Shown here: positions 45,996-55,662 of the stretch, piece after piece
Layout: each line of letters opens with the position of its first letter
How positions within the stretch are numbered: the stretch's first letter is position 1
Origin: Bacillota bacterium
GTDB taxonomy: Bacteria; Bacillota; Clostridia; Lachnospirales; Lachnospiraceae
Direction: 5' to 3'
DNA: 64,000 nucleotides
Assembly: GCA_023436225.1 (NCBI GenBank)
Contig: JAEZKA010000056.1
Span: 115,972 to 179,971 of the forward strand
Notes under the pieces: generated by a model
Databases searched by the model: none
What the model was told of the DNA's origin: nothing
Seen by the model: the letters and a program-made list of their open reading frames with translations, nothing else
Program-made: the position numbers and the translations under genes

Positions 45996-46025
45996 TTGAC
46001 AATTAAACTAATTCATGGATATAAT
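45996..46025 (+). promoter_or_regulatory. Consensus promoter upstream of the BmrCD-type exporter leader
   Basis: TTGACA (45996-46001), 18-bp spacer, TATAAT (46020-46025). Both hexamers are perfect. Start predicted near 46032. Upstream, 45582-45995 holds only a short CTCTG/CAGAG stem near 45780 and no gene. Confidence 0.85.
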
Positions 46026-46059
46026 ATTGGCAGACTATTACAGAAAGTGAGGTAAAACA

Positions 46060-46155
46060 ATGATTAGCAAAATGAAATTTAGATCCAGCGCTTTACACAA
46101 CAATTTCATATTAAACTCATTAAGTGATATTACCTCATGGATTCGAAAAAGTTAA
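46060..46155 (+). CDS. 31-residue leader peptide of the ABC exporter operon (candidate)
   Basis: ATG at 46060 with GTGAGG seven nt upstream, TAA at 46153-46155. The peptide begins MISKMKFRSSALHN and ends TSWIRKS. It lies between a perfect promoter and an intrinsic terminator. GTGAGGTAA over its SD can pair with TTACCTCAT (46130-46138) inside its own last third. This fits a regulatory leader like BmrB of B. subtilis. The sequence itself is not recognisably similar. Confidence 0.55.
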   Translation: MISKMKFRSSALHNNFILNSLSDITSWIRKS

Positions 46156-46233
46156 ACCGTGACCTCATATCCCTGTCCTGCCCTGCTGCCAGTGGGAGAC
46201 GGTGGAGATTACGACTATATTTTTGAATTGTAT

Positions 46234-46263
46234 GCCGTGGTATTATCATACCATGGCTTTTTT
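46234..46263 (+). terminator. Intrinsic terminator/attenuator before the ABC exporter genes
   Basis: GCCGTGGTAT pairs with ATACCATGGC around TATC (one G-T pair), followed by six Ts. It sits about 145 bp upstream of the first exporter start and downstream of the leader ORF, so it must be read through for expression unless a second promoter exists. Confidence 0.85.
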
Positions 46264-46408
46264 GTATGCTCTAATGGAAAAAGGGCTACATAAGACATCC
46301 CATGGAACTAGTCTGTATTATAATGAAATTGACTATGAATGACACACAAAAAGGAATTTTTATGAGGGATGCGTGATGCAGGGGCTTCACGCTGGGAACG
46401 GAGGAATT

Positions 46409-48178
46409 ATGAAAAAGATATCAACCTATATTTTAAAGTATTGGTATGCCTATGTACTTGCGATTTTATGTATTGTAATCGCTGTATCATTGGATATGCT
46501 GTCACCGCAGGTAACAAAGCGGATTATAGATAATGTCATCATCGAAGGAGACCTGGCTCTGCTACCGAAGATGCTTATCTTGATATTTATTATAGGTATC
46601 GGAAGATGTATCTTCCAATACTTGAAGGAATTAATTTTTGACTTGGTAAGTGCAAGGATCACAGTGAATATTCGAAGAGACCTATTCAATCACATCCAGA
46701 GCTTATCCTTAAACTTTTTTGATAAGAATAACACTGGTGAGTTAATGTCACGTGTGAAGGATGATGTTGACCGAATCTGGGGTGCTCTCGGCTATGTAAG
46801 TATGTTGATCATCGAGGTTATTATTCATACCGGTATTGTATTGTACTGTATGTATAACTTAAGTCCCAGCTTAGCAGTCTTTCCAACCATTATCTTACCA
46901 CTGGTTGCTTGTCTGGCACTCTTGATGGAGAAGAAGCTTGGCAAGATCTATGAAGCAATCAGCGAGGAAAACGCGAAACTGAATACCGTAGCCCAGGAGA
47001 ACCTCTCCGGAGTTCGTACAGTTAAGGCTTTTGCACGAGAGAAACACGAGATAAGCAAGTTCTTATCTCACAACAAACGCTATTATGAGCTTAACATGCA
47101 GCAATCTAAGGTATTCATTAAGCTGTATCCTTATTTTCAGTTTATTACCAAGCTGTTGCCAATGATTGTTATTATGATCGGTGGTTATCAGGTGATGCAA
47201 GGAACGATCACATTAGGTACCTTAGGCGCTTTTGCGGAATATTCTACGAATATTGTATGGCCGATGGAAATGCTCGGTTGGCTTTCCAACGACTTTGCCG
47301 CTGCAATTGCTTCCGGCAAGAGAATTAAGAAAATATTTGCAGAACAACCACTGATAACAGAGATGGAGAATCCGGTTGTTCTGGAGGAAGTAAAGGGCGC
47401 GGTACGCTTTAACAAGGTATCCTTCGGTCTTTCAGAGAAGAACATCCTGTCCGATATCAGCTTTGATTTGGCAGCGGGCAAGACCATTGGAATTATGGGT
47501 GCGACAGGAACCGGAAAGAGTTCAATTATTAACCTTCTTCAACGTTTTTATGACACAACGGAGGGTGATATTTATCTGGATGGAGTGAATATCAAAGAGC
47601 TTTCCCTGCGTCAGCTACGTAAGAGCATCTCCTTGGTTATGCAGGACGTATTCCTGTTTTCCGATACCATTAATGAAAATATAAAGCTGGGTAAGAAAAA
47701 CCATGTATGTAATTTTGAGGTTGTTGAGGCCGCAGAGGGTGCACAGGCAAAGGATTTTATCGAACGAATGGATGAGCAATATGAGACCATCGTCGGTGAA
47801 CGTGGTGTTGGTCTGTCCGGTGGACAGAAACAGCGTCTAAGCATTGCCAGAGCACTGGCCAAGAAGACACCCATCCTAGTACTGGATGACTCTACCTCAG
47901 CACTCGATATGGAGACTGAGCTTATGATACAGCGGTCCCTGGCTCAGATTGAAGCAACCAAAATCATTATCGCTCACCGTATCTCCGCTGTACGTAACGC
48001 AGACGAAATTATAATCCTGGATGAAGGTAAGATCGTTGAGCGTGGTACTCATGACGCCTTGTTACAAAATAAAGGCTACTACTATAACACATTTATGGCA
48101 CAATACGGGGATTACCTAGAAGCGCAGGAATCCGATGAGGTTGTGTTTGACGAAAGGAAGGTGGCTTCATGTCAATAA
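46409..48178 (+). CDS. Heterodimeric ABC multidrug exporter subunit with degenerate site (BmrC/YheI-like)
   Basis: 589 residues from the ATG at 46409 with GGAGG four nt upstream. Six-helix exporter domain (about 1-320), then an NBD with Walker A GATGTGKSS, Q-loop region, canonical signature LSGGQKQRLSIARALA and Walker B ILVLDDSTSALD. In the Walker B the catalytic glutamate is replaced by Asp. This is the non-catalytic half seen in BmrC, LmrC and TM287. It pairs with the next gene, whose start overlaps by 10 nt. Confidence 0.93.
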   Translation: MKKISTYILKYWYAYVLAILCIVIAVSLDMLSPQVTKRIIDNVIIEGDLALLPKMLILIFIIGIGRCIFQYLKELIFDLVSARITVNIRRDLFNHIQSLSLNFFDKNNTGELMSRVKDDVDRIWGALGYVSMLIIEVIIHTGIVLYCMYNLSPSLAVFPTIILPLVACLALLMEKKLGKIYEAISEENAKLNTVAQENLSGVRTVKAFAREKHEISKFLSHNKRYYELNMQQSKVFIKLYPYFQFITKLLPMIVIMIGGYQVMQGTITLGTLGAFAEYSTNIVWPMEMLGWLSNDFAAAIASGKRIKKIFAEQPLITEMENPVVLEEVKGAVRFNKVSFGLSEKNILSDISFDLAAGKTIGIMGATGTGKSSIINLLQRFYDTTEGDIYLDGVNIKELSLRQLRKSISLVMQDVFLFSDTINENIKLGKKNHVCNFEVVEAAEGAQAKDFIERMDEQYETIVGERGVGLSGGQKQRLSIARALAKKTPILVLDDSTSALDMETELMIQRSLAQIEATKIIIAHRISAVRNADEIIILDEGKIVERGTHDALLQNKGYYYNTFMAQYGDYLEAQESDEVVFDERKVASCQ

Positions 48179-49950
48179 ATGCCATCAAAGAAGACGAATA
48201 TATCAAAAACGTCAGTAAAAAAGCAACCCTTATACGGTTGTTCAGCTATATGCTTGCATATAAAGGAACAATTATTACTGTAATCTTTATCATGTTGGCC
48301 ACAGTGTCAATCTCTATTGCTAATCCCTTGATTATCGATCGAGCGATTGACGTTCATATTGCAAATAAGGATATCAAAGGCTTAATCCGACTTGGTATAC
48401 TGGCTCTTATCCTTAATGTATCCTTTGTATTACTGGTAAAGCTTAGAATGTATCTTATGGCTAAGGTATCGAATAATGTACTCTTAACCATTCGACAGGA
48501 ACTTTATACTCATATTCAGAAGCTGAGCTTCAGCTTCTTCGATAGCCGCCCTACAGGTAAAATTCTTGCCAGAGTCATCGGTGATGTTAATTCCCTTAAG
48601 GATGTGCTATCCAATAGCGTCACTACTTTAATTCCGGATGCAGTAACAATCACCGCCGTGGTTATTATCATGGTGGTGATCAACTGGAAGCTGGCGATCG
48701 CATCATTAATCTCTCTGCCCTTTATGGCCTTCGGTCTTTGGTATATTCAGACCCGCTCCCATAAGAGATGGCGGATTCACCGGAAGAAGAGCTCCAACCT
48801 GAACGCTTTCATTCACGAAGACCTATCCGGTATGAGAATTATTCAAAGCTTCACAGCAGAAGACGAGACCGCCGGGACCTTCGATGAACTACTAGAGGAG
48901 CATCGTGGCTCCTTCGTAAATGCAATTGTATTGAATGATGCCTTTGGTTCGGTTATCGATTTTAGCTGGGGCGTCGGATCCATTTGTATGTATTTCGTAG
49001 CAGTGAAGCTGTTACGCATCGATGCCGGTAATGTCGGTACATTAATGGCCTTCGCCATGTATATCACCATGTTCTGGCACCCGATTATGAACCTAAGTAA
49101 CTTCTATAATCAGATTATTACGAATATCTCTGGTGCAGAGCGTATCTTCGATATTCTCGATACCATGCCGGACATCACCGATGCTGACAGCGTCAATGAA
49201 CTTCCGGAAATTAAAGGCGAGGTTACCTTTGACCATGTATCCTTTGCTTACGATGCAGATACACAGGTTCTGAATGATGTAAGCTTTCGAATCAAGCCCG
49301 GTGAGACAATCGCTTTGGTTGGGCCAACAGGAGCCGGAAAGACTACCATCGTTAACCTGATCAGTCGTTTTTATGATATACAGCAGGGAAGTATCTATAT
49401 TGATGGTTATGATATCAAGGAGGTATCCATTGAAAGTCTGAGAAGACAAATGGGTATCATGACACAGGATAACTTCTTGTTCTCCGGAACAGTGGCTGAT
49501 AATATCCGTTATGGTAAGCTGGATGCGACCGATGAGGAGATCATCTCTGCTGCCAAAGCAGTCAACGCCCATGACTTCATTATGAAACTGGAAAAGGGCT
49601 ATGAAACAGAGCTAAAGGAACGTGGAGCCGGTTTATCCATAGGTCAAAGACAGTTACTGGCTTTTGCAAGAACCATGGTTTCCATGCCTAAGATCTTAAT
49701 CCTGGATGAAGCAACCTCAAGTATAGATACCCATACGGAATTACTGGTACAACAGGGTATCGAAGCGTTACTGAAGGGAAGAACCTCCTTCGTTATCGCA
49801 CATCGACTGTCTACCATCCGTAAAGCGGACCGCATCTTTGTCATTGATGATGGAGGTATTCAGGAGGAAGGCAGCTCGGATGAGCTGTTGGCTAAGAAGG
49901 GTCAGTATTATAACCTGTATATGGCTCAGTTTAAGGATCTAGAAGTGTAA
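48169..49950 (+). CDS. Heterodimeric ABC multidrug exporter subunit with catalytic Walker B (BmrD/YheH-like)
   Basis: 593 residues. Six membrane helices (about 30-330), NBD with Walker A GPTGAGKTT, non-canonical signature LSIGQRQLLAFARTM and intact Walker B ILILDEATSSID. The canonical/degenerate arrangement is reciprocal to the upstream subunit, so together they form one active and one degenerate ATP site. Expected to export drugs or lipophilic compounds. A terminator follows at 50093. Confidence 0.94.
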   Translation: MSINAIKEDEYIKNVSKKATLIRLFSYMLAYKGTIITVIFIMLATVSISIANPLIIDRAIDVHIANKDIKGLIRLGILALILNVSFVLLVKLRMYLMAKVSNNVLLTIRQELYTHIQKLSFSFFDSRPTGKILARVIGDVNSLKDVLSNSVTTLIPDAVTITAVVIIMVVINWKLAIASLISLPFMAFGLWYIQTRSHKRWRIHRKKSSNLNAFIHEDLSGMRIIQSFTAEDETAGTFDELLEEHRGSFVNAIVLNDAFGSVIDFSWGVGSICMYFVAVKLLRIDAGNVGTLMAFAMYITMFWHPIMNLSNFYNQIITNISGAERIFDILDTMPDITDADSVNELPEIKGEVTFDHVSFAYDADTQVLNDVSFRIKPGETIALVGPTGAGKTTIVNLISRFYDIQQGSIYIDGYDIKEVSIESLRRQMGIMTQDNFLFSGTVADNIRYGKLDATDEEIISAAKAVNAHDFIMKLEKGYETELKERGAGLSIGQRQLLAFARTMVSMPKILILDEATSSIDTHTELLVQQGIEALLKGRTSFVIAHRLSTIRKADRIFVIDDGGIQEEGSSDELLAKKGQYYNLYMAQFKDLEV

Positions 49951-50092
49951 TTTTGTGAGCAAAGTGTCAGCCATCTGGCACTTTCGCATCGGGGCAGATG
50001 GGGAACATAAGTTCCGAAGGCATTCGTGCCTTTATTCGCTGAAGTAACACCCTGCCCGGAGGACTTTAGATTAACTCCTCGTAACATAAAGA

Positions 50093-50145
50093 AGCTCCCA
50101 ACAGGAATACCATATTACGGGTTACCTGCTGGGAGCTATTTTATT
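50093..50145. terminator. Terminator between the ABC exporter and the LytTR/ABC-2 cluster
   Basis: AGCTCCCA (50093-50100) pairs with TGGGAGCT (50130-50137), extended by CAGG/CCTG inside, then a T-rich tail. Convergent genes flank it. Confidence 0.88.
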
Positions 50146-50157
50146 TCTTTATTCCTC

Positions 50158-50589
50158 TTACTTATCTTCCTCCGGATACCTGGCACGAAGTCTCTGATTA
50201 ATACTCTCGGCAATTCGTTTCTCATTACTGAACATAGCCGCCGTTACACTAAAGTATACACCCGCTACCAATAGTACCATGGCGATTATTTGTGATATTC
50301 GATTGCAATTAACCCATCGCCACATTACGGCCGCAACTAGTACAACTACATTAATATACGTATAATGAATGATGTGTCGTATTCTCATCTGTTTTTTGCT
50401 GATTTCCCTTTTTGAACGATAAATCAGGGTTCCCAGAGAAGTGATCGCTGACACGACAATGACCTGCCATATGATTTCTACATTAAAATACAGATCCGGT
50501 AAGAATATAGTTATATATATTGCTGTACTGATGATGCTTCCCGATAACACATAAAAATAAGTCTGTATTACCTTCTTTACACTCTCCAT
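50158..50589 (-). CDS. DUF3021 family membrane protein
   Basis: 143 residues with four hydrophobic segments (about 10-30, 37-55, 75-92, 100-118) and a basic/acidic tail. DUF3021 proteins usually follow a LytTR regulator gene, as here (12 nt gap), and in known LytTR systems such neighbours act as membrane inhibitors of the regulator. That role here is inferred from synteny. Confidence 0.85.
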   Translation of the reverse strand: MESVKKVIQTYFYVLSGSIISTAIYITIFLPDLYFNVEIIWQVIVVSAITSLGTLIYRSKREISKKQMRIRHIIHYTYINVVVLVAAVMWRWVNCNRISQIIAMVLLVAGVYFSVTAAMFSNEKRIAESINQRLRARYPEEDK

Positions 50590-50600
50590 GTCTCCACCTC

Positions 50601-51038
50601 CTACATTCCCAGCTTTTTCTTAAGTTCCGGTACATATTGTCTTGAGATTACTACCACCTCACCGTTAAACAGCTGTGCCTCGAACCGACCTGAATAAGCT
50701 GGACTGATACTCTTAATCTTGGCTACGTTGAGTATAACCGATTTAGACGCTCGAAAAAAGTCCGTATTCTTATACTCCTCTTCTATCTCATAAAGCTTCA
50801 GCTTTGTCTCATATACATTCTGTTTGCAATAAAGAAACACCTTATTATCTACCCCTTCAAAGTAATATACATTGGAAGGATCGATCATGACAATGTTGCC
50901 ATCCTTTATACCTGCCAACTTCTTCTGACCTTGCTTCAGCTCACTGATCAGCCTAAGAATATTTTCATCCAGTTTTTTGCAACGGATAATTATCTGGTCT
51001 TCTTCTGCCGGATTGCATTCCTCAATAATAATCTTCAT
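50601..51038 (-). CDS. LytTR family transcriptional regulator without receiver
   Basis: 145 residues. The C-terminal ~100 form the LytTR DNA-binding domain (VYYFEGVDNKVFLYCKQNVYETKLKLYEIEEEY in blocks, then FFRASKSVILNVAKIKSI and GEVVVISRQYVPELKKKL). The N-terminal 40 residues are not a receiver, so it is a stand-alone LytTR paired with DUF3021. It probably regulates the ABC genes directly upstream in the operon. Confidence 0.92.
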   Translation of the reverse strand: MKIIIEECNPAEEDQIIIRCKKLDENILRLISELKQGQKKLAGIKDGNIVMIDPSNVYYFEGVDNKVFLYCKQNVYETKLKLYEIEEEYKNTDFFRASKSVILNVAKIKSISPAYSGRFEAQLFNGEVVVISRQYVPELKKKLGM

Positions 51039-51046
51039 AGGATCTC

Positions 51047-51958
51047 CTATCTGCTCATTACATTTCTCTTACTTTGCAGCAATGCCGCAATCCCTATGAA
51101 TATTATACCACTAATCACCAAAAACACCACTTGAAATGTAGCCGATACAGCCTCTCCTCCATGCATTATCGTTATCCCCATGGCCTCCTTGTAGCCACTG
51201 ATTAATTCCTCAGGACAATTCGCAAAGGTTTTTGCTAGAATATCCTTAGTTAAAAGCTCCCTCATAAAGGAACAGCCATGAAGAAGAGGGAAGCATTTGA
51301 GTACATCCTGCAGCTTCTCAGGCAGCATCCCAAGGGGAAGATAAATCCCGGCAAGAAATCCGACTAATGTTCCAATAATGGTACTTAATCCACCAAATGC
51401 ACTCTGACTGTGGACAAAGTTGGCGATTAGGAATACCATAGTTGCTGAGGTAAAAACATTGAGAACAATATAGAGAAATATCGTTCCGATCGTCACCAAG
51501 GATATCATCGTTCCTCCGGTGAATACAATATATACTTCTCCGATAACAACGGTTAGGGTACACATAATAATTCCCATAATAATCGCAGCTATGACATAGC
51601 TGAACACGAACACCCATCGACTCACCGGTGCTACGAAGAAGCTGGATAATCTTTTCTGCGCTTCATCCTCAACCATGATGCCAACCATGGATAAGGTTAT
51701 TGTAATTGAGTTTACTACTACGATTCCGGCAAGAGTCCAGAGCATAACTAACTGCTCCGCATTGGACCGATCAAGAGCACTATCTCGTTCACCTCCATAT
51801 TGATTAAGTAGGTCGACGACGCTGTCCGCATTCATTTTTCCAAGGAAAACCACCATCAGACCGATGATAATCAACATGGACAATAACGAAAAGAAGATAT
51901 TGGAGCGGTCTCTGCAATACACTAATATATTTCTTTTGATTAATCTGAATAATAACAT
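51047..51958 (-). CDS. ABC-2 type transporter permease
   Basis: 303 residues with six membrane helices, including LLSMLIIIGLMVVFLG near the N-terminus and VVFLVISGIIFIGIAALL at the end. An extracellular loop follows helix 1. The ABC-2 region GTLVGFLAGIYLPLGMLPEKLQ precedes the fifth helix. Partner of the ATPase encoded 15 nt upstream. Substrate unknown; family members export antibiotics, peptides or polysaccharides. Confidence 0.9.
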   Translation of the reverse strand: MLLFRLIKRNILVYCRDRSNIFFSLLSMLIIIGLMVVFLGKMNADSVVDLLNQYGGERDSALDRSNAEQLVMLWTLAGIVVVNSITITLSMVGIMVEDEAQKRLSSFFVAPVSRWVFVFSYVIAAIIMGIIMCTLTVVIGEVYIVFTGGTMISLVTIGTIFLYIVLNVFTSATMVFLIANFVHSQSAFGGLSTIIGTLVGFLAGIYLPLGMLPEKLQDVLKCFPLLHGCSFMRELLTKDILAKTFANCPEELISGYKEAMGITIMHGGEAVSATFQVVFLVISGIIFIGIAALLQSKRNVMSR

Positions 51959-51973
51959 CTCTCATTCCTCCCA

Positions 51974-52882
51974 TTATAGGCTCTTGCCTGTGATATTTAA
52001 AAACACATCATCCATGGTTCCCTGAACTAATTCAAAGGATCGTAGACTGTTTCTGCATTTGTTCAAAAGTTCCAGACCGAACATGGAATCCGGTATGGTA
52101 ACTCGGATATGATTGCTTCTATATTCGAAGAGTAAGCGTTCCTTCTCTAGCTGCTTTACAAGCTCCTCTGGGTTCTCCGGTATTAATCTTAGGGTGTCTT
52201 GGGCATGCCTTTGCTTTAATTCGGATGGCGTACCATCTGCAACCAGCTTCCCAGACTCCATGATGGAGATATACTGAGCCTTTGCCGCCTCCTCCATATA
52301 ATGAGTCGTAAGGAAAACAGTCATGCCGTCTTCCTTCCGCAGCCGTTCCACACTCTCCCACACATTCTGCCTGGTCTGAGGATCCAATCCAGTGGTAGGC
52401 TCATCTAAGAACAGGAGCTCAGGACGATTCATTAATGCCTTTGCAATCTCACAGCGTCGTTTCTGACCGCCGGACAGCTTCCGGAACTGTCGGTTTATAA
52501 TATCACCAATGTCCAGAATGTCACAGACATATTGAAGATTGTTATGAATGGAGCTTGTGCTGTTGTCATACAGAGAAGCCCTTGTAATCAGATTCTCCTT
52601 AATGGTCAATCGATTATCCAATGTATTGTCCTGGAAGACCACGCCGATCTTGCTTCGTATCTCCCTGTCCTGTTTCCCTAACCGATATCCACAGACATAT
52701 GCTTCTCCCTCATTACTGCTAAGCAAAGTACATAGCATATTGATGGTTGTAGATTTTCCAGCTCCATTTATTCCGAGAAAGCCGTACAACTGCCCCTTCT
52801 TTACCCGAAAGCTTATATCGTCAACTGCTTTAACCTCTCTGAAATGTTTTATTAAATTATTAACTTGAATGATATCCTCCAT
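51974..52882 (-). CDS. ABC transporter ATP-binding protein (DrrA-like)
   Basis: 302 residues. Walker A GINGAGKSTT, Q-loop near FQDNTLDNRLT, signature KLSGGQKRRCEIAKAL, Walker B LLFLDEPTTGLDPQ and H-loop TTHYME. The C-terminal ~75 residues resemble the DrrA accessory region. First gene of a four-gene unit with permease, LytTR and DUF3021 genes, typical of LytTR-controlled exporters. Confidence 0.95.
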   Translation of the reverse strand: MEDIIQVNNLIKHFREVKAVDDISFRVKKGQLYGFLGINGAGKSTTINMLCTLLSSNEGEAYVCGYRLGKQDREIRSKIGVVFQDNTLDNRLTIKENLITRASLYDNSTSSIHNNLQYVCDILDIGDIINRQFRKLSGGQKRRCEIAKALMNRPELLFLDEPTTGLDPQTRQNVWESVERLRKEDGMTVFLTTHYMEEAAKAQYISIMESGKLVADGTPSELKQRHAQDTLRLIPENPEELVKQLEKERLLFEYRSNHIRVTIPDSMFGLELLNKCRNSLRSFELVQGTMDDVFLNITGKSL

Positions 52883-53188
52883 ATTTCCTCACCTTTCAAT
52901 CTATTTTCTTCAATTCAATATAATTGGTACTACTATATATAACCATTATTAGCACCTAATGTTGCTAAGAGTGTATTCCTTAATTCAAATGATAGCAATA
53001 GGTATAAAAGTAAGTTGCGCTTGGTTTAGGTAAGATGCAGAAATTTAACTTAAGATGTAAACATAAACAAGAAATAATTTGAAAATATAGGGAAATAACA
53101 GTATCCCTTTTCTGAAATATCTATTATAATTACAGATAAATATTCAAATGATTGTCACGATAAACGAAGGATTGATAAGGAGGCTACT
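52883..53188. other. Divergent intergenic region, nothing identified
   Basis: AT-rich, no ORF of note. A TATAAT at 53135-53140 may be the -10 for the DJ-1 gene, but the -35 is poor. No LytTR-type repeat pair was recognised upstream of the ABC operon. Confidence 0.4.
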
Positions 53189-53767
53189 ATGAAAGTATTG
53201 CTATTATTGGCTAGAGGTTTTGAGACTATGGAATTTAGTGTCTTTGTAGATGTTCTTGGATGGGCCAGAAATGTTTTTGGATGTGATATAAATGTTGAAA
53301 CCTGTGGATTTCAAAAAGAGATCGTCAGTACCTTTCACGTCCCTGTGATCGTAGATAAGATTATGGATCAAGTCGATGCTAAGAATTATGACGCATTGGC
53401 AATACCCGGTGGTTTTGAAGAATTCGGTTTCTATGAGGATGCTTATGATGAACGCTTTCTGAATATTATCCGCGATTTTAACCGCCAAGGTAAAATCATT
53501 GCAACGATATGTGTCGCTGCTCTTCCTCTTGGTAAAAGTGGCATCTTGAAAAATCGTCGAGCTACTACCTACCACCTTAATAACGGTTACCGTCAAAAGC
53601 AACTAGCCGATTTCCAGGTAGAGGTTGTAAATGAACCTTTAGTAGTTGATAACAATATTATAACCTCCTATTGCCCTCAGACAGCACCAGATGTAGCCTT
53701 CAAGCTCCTTGAGATGTTAACCTCCAAAGAGAAGATGGAGGAAGTAAAAAGGGCTATGGGCTTTTAA
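53189..53767 (+). CDS. DJ-1/PfpI family protein
   Basis: 192 residues, AAGGAGG before the ATG. KVLLLLARGFETMEFS holds the conserved Glu near residue 15, and IIATICVAALPLGKSG has the nucleophile Cys near residue 111. YajL/ThiJ-like DJ-1 proteins of this type have been linked to deglycase or redox roles; here the exact activity is not known. Monocistronic, with a bidirectional terminator 240 bp downstream. Confidence 0.92.
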   Translation: MKVLLLLARGFETMEFSVFVDVLGWARNVFGCDINVETCGFQKEIVSTFHVPVIVDKIMDQVDAKNYDALAIPGGFEEFGFYEDAYDERFLNIIRDFNRQGKIIATICVAALPLGKSGILKNRRATTYHLNNGYRQKQLADFQVEVVNEPLVVDNNIITSYCPQTAPDVAFKLLEMLTSKEKMEEVKRAMGF

Positions 53768-54008
53768 CATATCTATTGATACATATGCAATATTTATTGG
53801 GGTTTTTTGAATTGGATCATATGACTGAGAATATTGCTAGAAGCCATGATACTATTATAGAAAGATACAGATTATTCGCTAAATAAAACATTATATATAA
53901 GACAATGGAATTGTAAGATCCTTTCATGGAAAGCTTAAGATTTCAAATGTATCATAGTCTGATGATGTAATGCTTTTAATCTTATTAAGATAAAATATTT
54001 AATCATAA

Positions 54009-54078
54009 GAAGAAGGTTATAGTATCCTGAGAGACTAAGTAATTTTATCCAGGTCCTATCATATAACCTTCTTCTTTC
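54009..54078. terminator. Bidirectional terminator between the DJ-1 and kinase genes
   Basis: GAAGAAGGTTATA (54009-54021) pairs perfectly with TATAACCTTCTTC (54062-54074), with CCTG/CAGG inside the loop and TTTC after it. The rest of 53768-54174 shows no gene. Confidence 0.85.
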
Positions 54079-54104
54079 ATTCATAACAATGGAAATTGCG
54101 ATGA
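54079..54104 (+). repeat. Dispersed intergenic repeat, copy 3 (degenerate)
   Basis: ATTCATAACAATGGAAATTG resembles copies 1 and 2 and, like copy 2, abuts a terminator. 17 nt reading TTTCAATCGTTTATTAA shortly after also occur at 13084-13100, beyond copy 1. Confidence 0.35.
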
Positions 54105-54174
54105 GTACTTTCAATCGTTTATTAATTCTTGTATTTTAATTGCTAATTAATGTGTATTTATCAAAAACGCTAGA

Positions 54175-55602
54175 TTAAAACCGTCTCTTAGGAATTGTTA
54201 TGATAAAGCTCGAGCCCTTCTTAAACTGGGAACGGACCTTAATCTTACCGGTGTGTGCCAGAATGATCAGTTTTGCCAAGGACAGGCCAAGTCCATGTCC
54301 ACTGATATTCTGATTTCTAACATGATCTGAACGGTAAAAGCGATTAAAGATATGATCGATATCCTTCTTTGTCATACCAATACCGGTATCCGATACCGTG
54401 ATAACACAATCTTCGTTCACCTTCTGGCACTGTATGGTTATTTCATCGCCATCCTTCGTATATTTCACCGCATTATCAATAAAGATACGAATTGCCTGCT
54501 TTAATGCTTGCTTGTCCCCGTATACGACCACATCCTCCATAATCGGGTGATTGATAATACGGTTCCCTGCCACCAGCTTTGTTTCTTTGACCATGTCCTC
54601 CACCAAAGGACGCATATTGAAGCGCTTCTTTGTTAATTTAAGCGTCTTCTTATCATGCCTTGATAAGAACAAAAGCTTCTCTACCAGATCCTGCATGGAT
54701 CTGGCCTCGTTCTGAATTGCTTCTATTGATTCCTGAAGTACCTCTTCATTGGAACTACCCCAGCGGTTTAACATATTGATATATCCTTGAATAACAGCAA
54801 TTGGGGTTCGAAGTTCATGGGAAGCATCCGATACGAACTGCTTCTGGCTCTCATAGGAGGTCTCAATTCGATCTAACATTGCATTGATGACACTGGCAAG
54901 ATCCTTCAATTCATTCTTCGTACCCTCTACATTCAACCGCTCACTATGAAGATTATTCACTGTTAACCGGTTCGCCGTAGCTGACATAATACGGATCGGC
55001 TCCAACAGCTTAATATCACTGCGTTTACCCTTTCGGAGTATCAGTGCTACCATTACAAGATAAAGAATTACCAGCTTCCATGCAATCGATAGAAAGCTTT
55101 CATAGCTTTCTGTGAGATTATATTGAAACCTTCCGACATAATCAATATTATTTATAGTAAAATTGCGATCCTCGTTTATTACCACTGCATACTTGGTATT
55201 TCCAAGATCCATATGGATCCCATAGAAGAATTCCTTATCCCGTCTGGGCTTATAAGCAATATCGTCATATATTTTTTTTGCGTTTGCTTTATTATGAAGT
55301 CTCATGGTAAAGCCTTCGTCCGCATATGGATTAATTAATCCGTCTTCCCCCTGTAGTTTCAATTGATTTATCATTTCCTCAGACATTCTGTCATAATGAT
55401 TCTTCTCCGTAGACATGAAAATCAAAAAGAATCCAAACATGAACAGAACACCATGAGTTAATAATAACTTACAATAAGCCAAGGAAATACGAAATGCCAT
55501 GGATAGACGGAAATTACTTAACCACTCCTCCCTTTTTCTGCGTAATGGGAGGACTGTTCTTCGTAGGAAGGTTCTTATCGCTTCCAATAAAATTTTACTC
55601 AT
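54175..55602 (-). CDS. Membrane sensor histidine kinase (HAMP type)
   Basis: 475 residues; start uncertain because the ATG at 55602 has a weak ribosome site. TM1 near 43-63, an extracellular sensor of ~100 residues, TM2 near 172-190, HAMP to about 245. HisKA H-box ASHELRTPIAVIQGY near 262, N-box LKQAIRIFIDNAVKYT, DTGIGM, FNRFYRSD and GHGLGLSLAK. It is the partner of the OmpR-family regulator encoded just upstream (60 bp). Confidence 0.93.
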   Translation of the reverse strand: MSKILLEAIRTFLRRTVLPLRRKREEWLSNFRLSMAFRISLAYCKLLLTHGVLFMFGFFLIFMSTEKNHYDRMSEEMINQLKLQGEDGLINPYADEGFTMRLHNKANAKKIYDDIAYKPRRDKEFFYGIHMDLGNTKYAVVINEDRNFTINNIDYVGRFQYNLTESYESFLSIAWKLVILYLVMVALILRKGKRSDIKLLEPIRIMSATANRLTVNNLHSERLNVEGTKNELKDLASVINAMLDRIETSYESQKQFVSDASHELRTPIAVIQGYINMLNRWGSSNEEVLQESIEAIQNEARSMQDLVEKLLFLSRHDKKTLKLTKKRFNMRPLVEDMVKETKLVAGNRIINHPIMEDVVVYGDKQALKQAIRIFIDNAVKYTKDGDEITIQCQKVNEDCVITVSDTGIGMTKKDIDHIFNRFYRSDHVRNQNISGHGLGLSLAKLIILAHTGKIKVRSQFKKGSSFIITIPKRRF

Positions 55603-55662
55603 CTAAAGTGTCGGCGACAATAAAAGACCTCGCCTTCCTCCCTCTAGTCAAAAATCAGTCAA

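Noticed and set aside
46234..46263. Considered as the terminator of a gene upstream of the ABC exporter
   Set aside because: No upstream gene on the plus strand exists; only the 31-codon leader precedes it, so it is treated as an attenuator.
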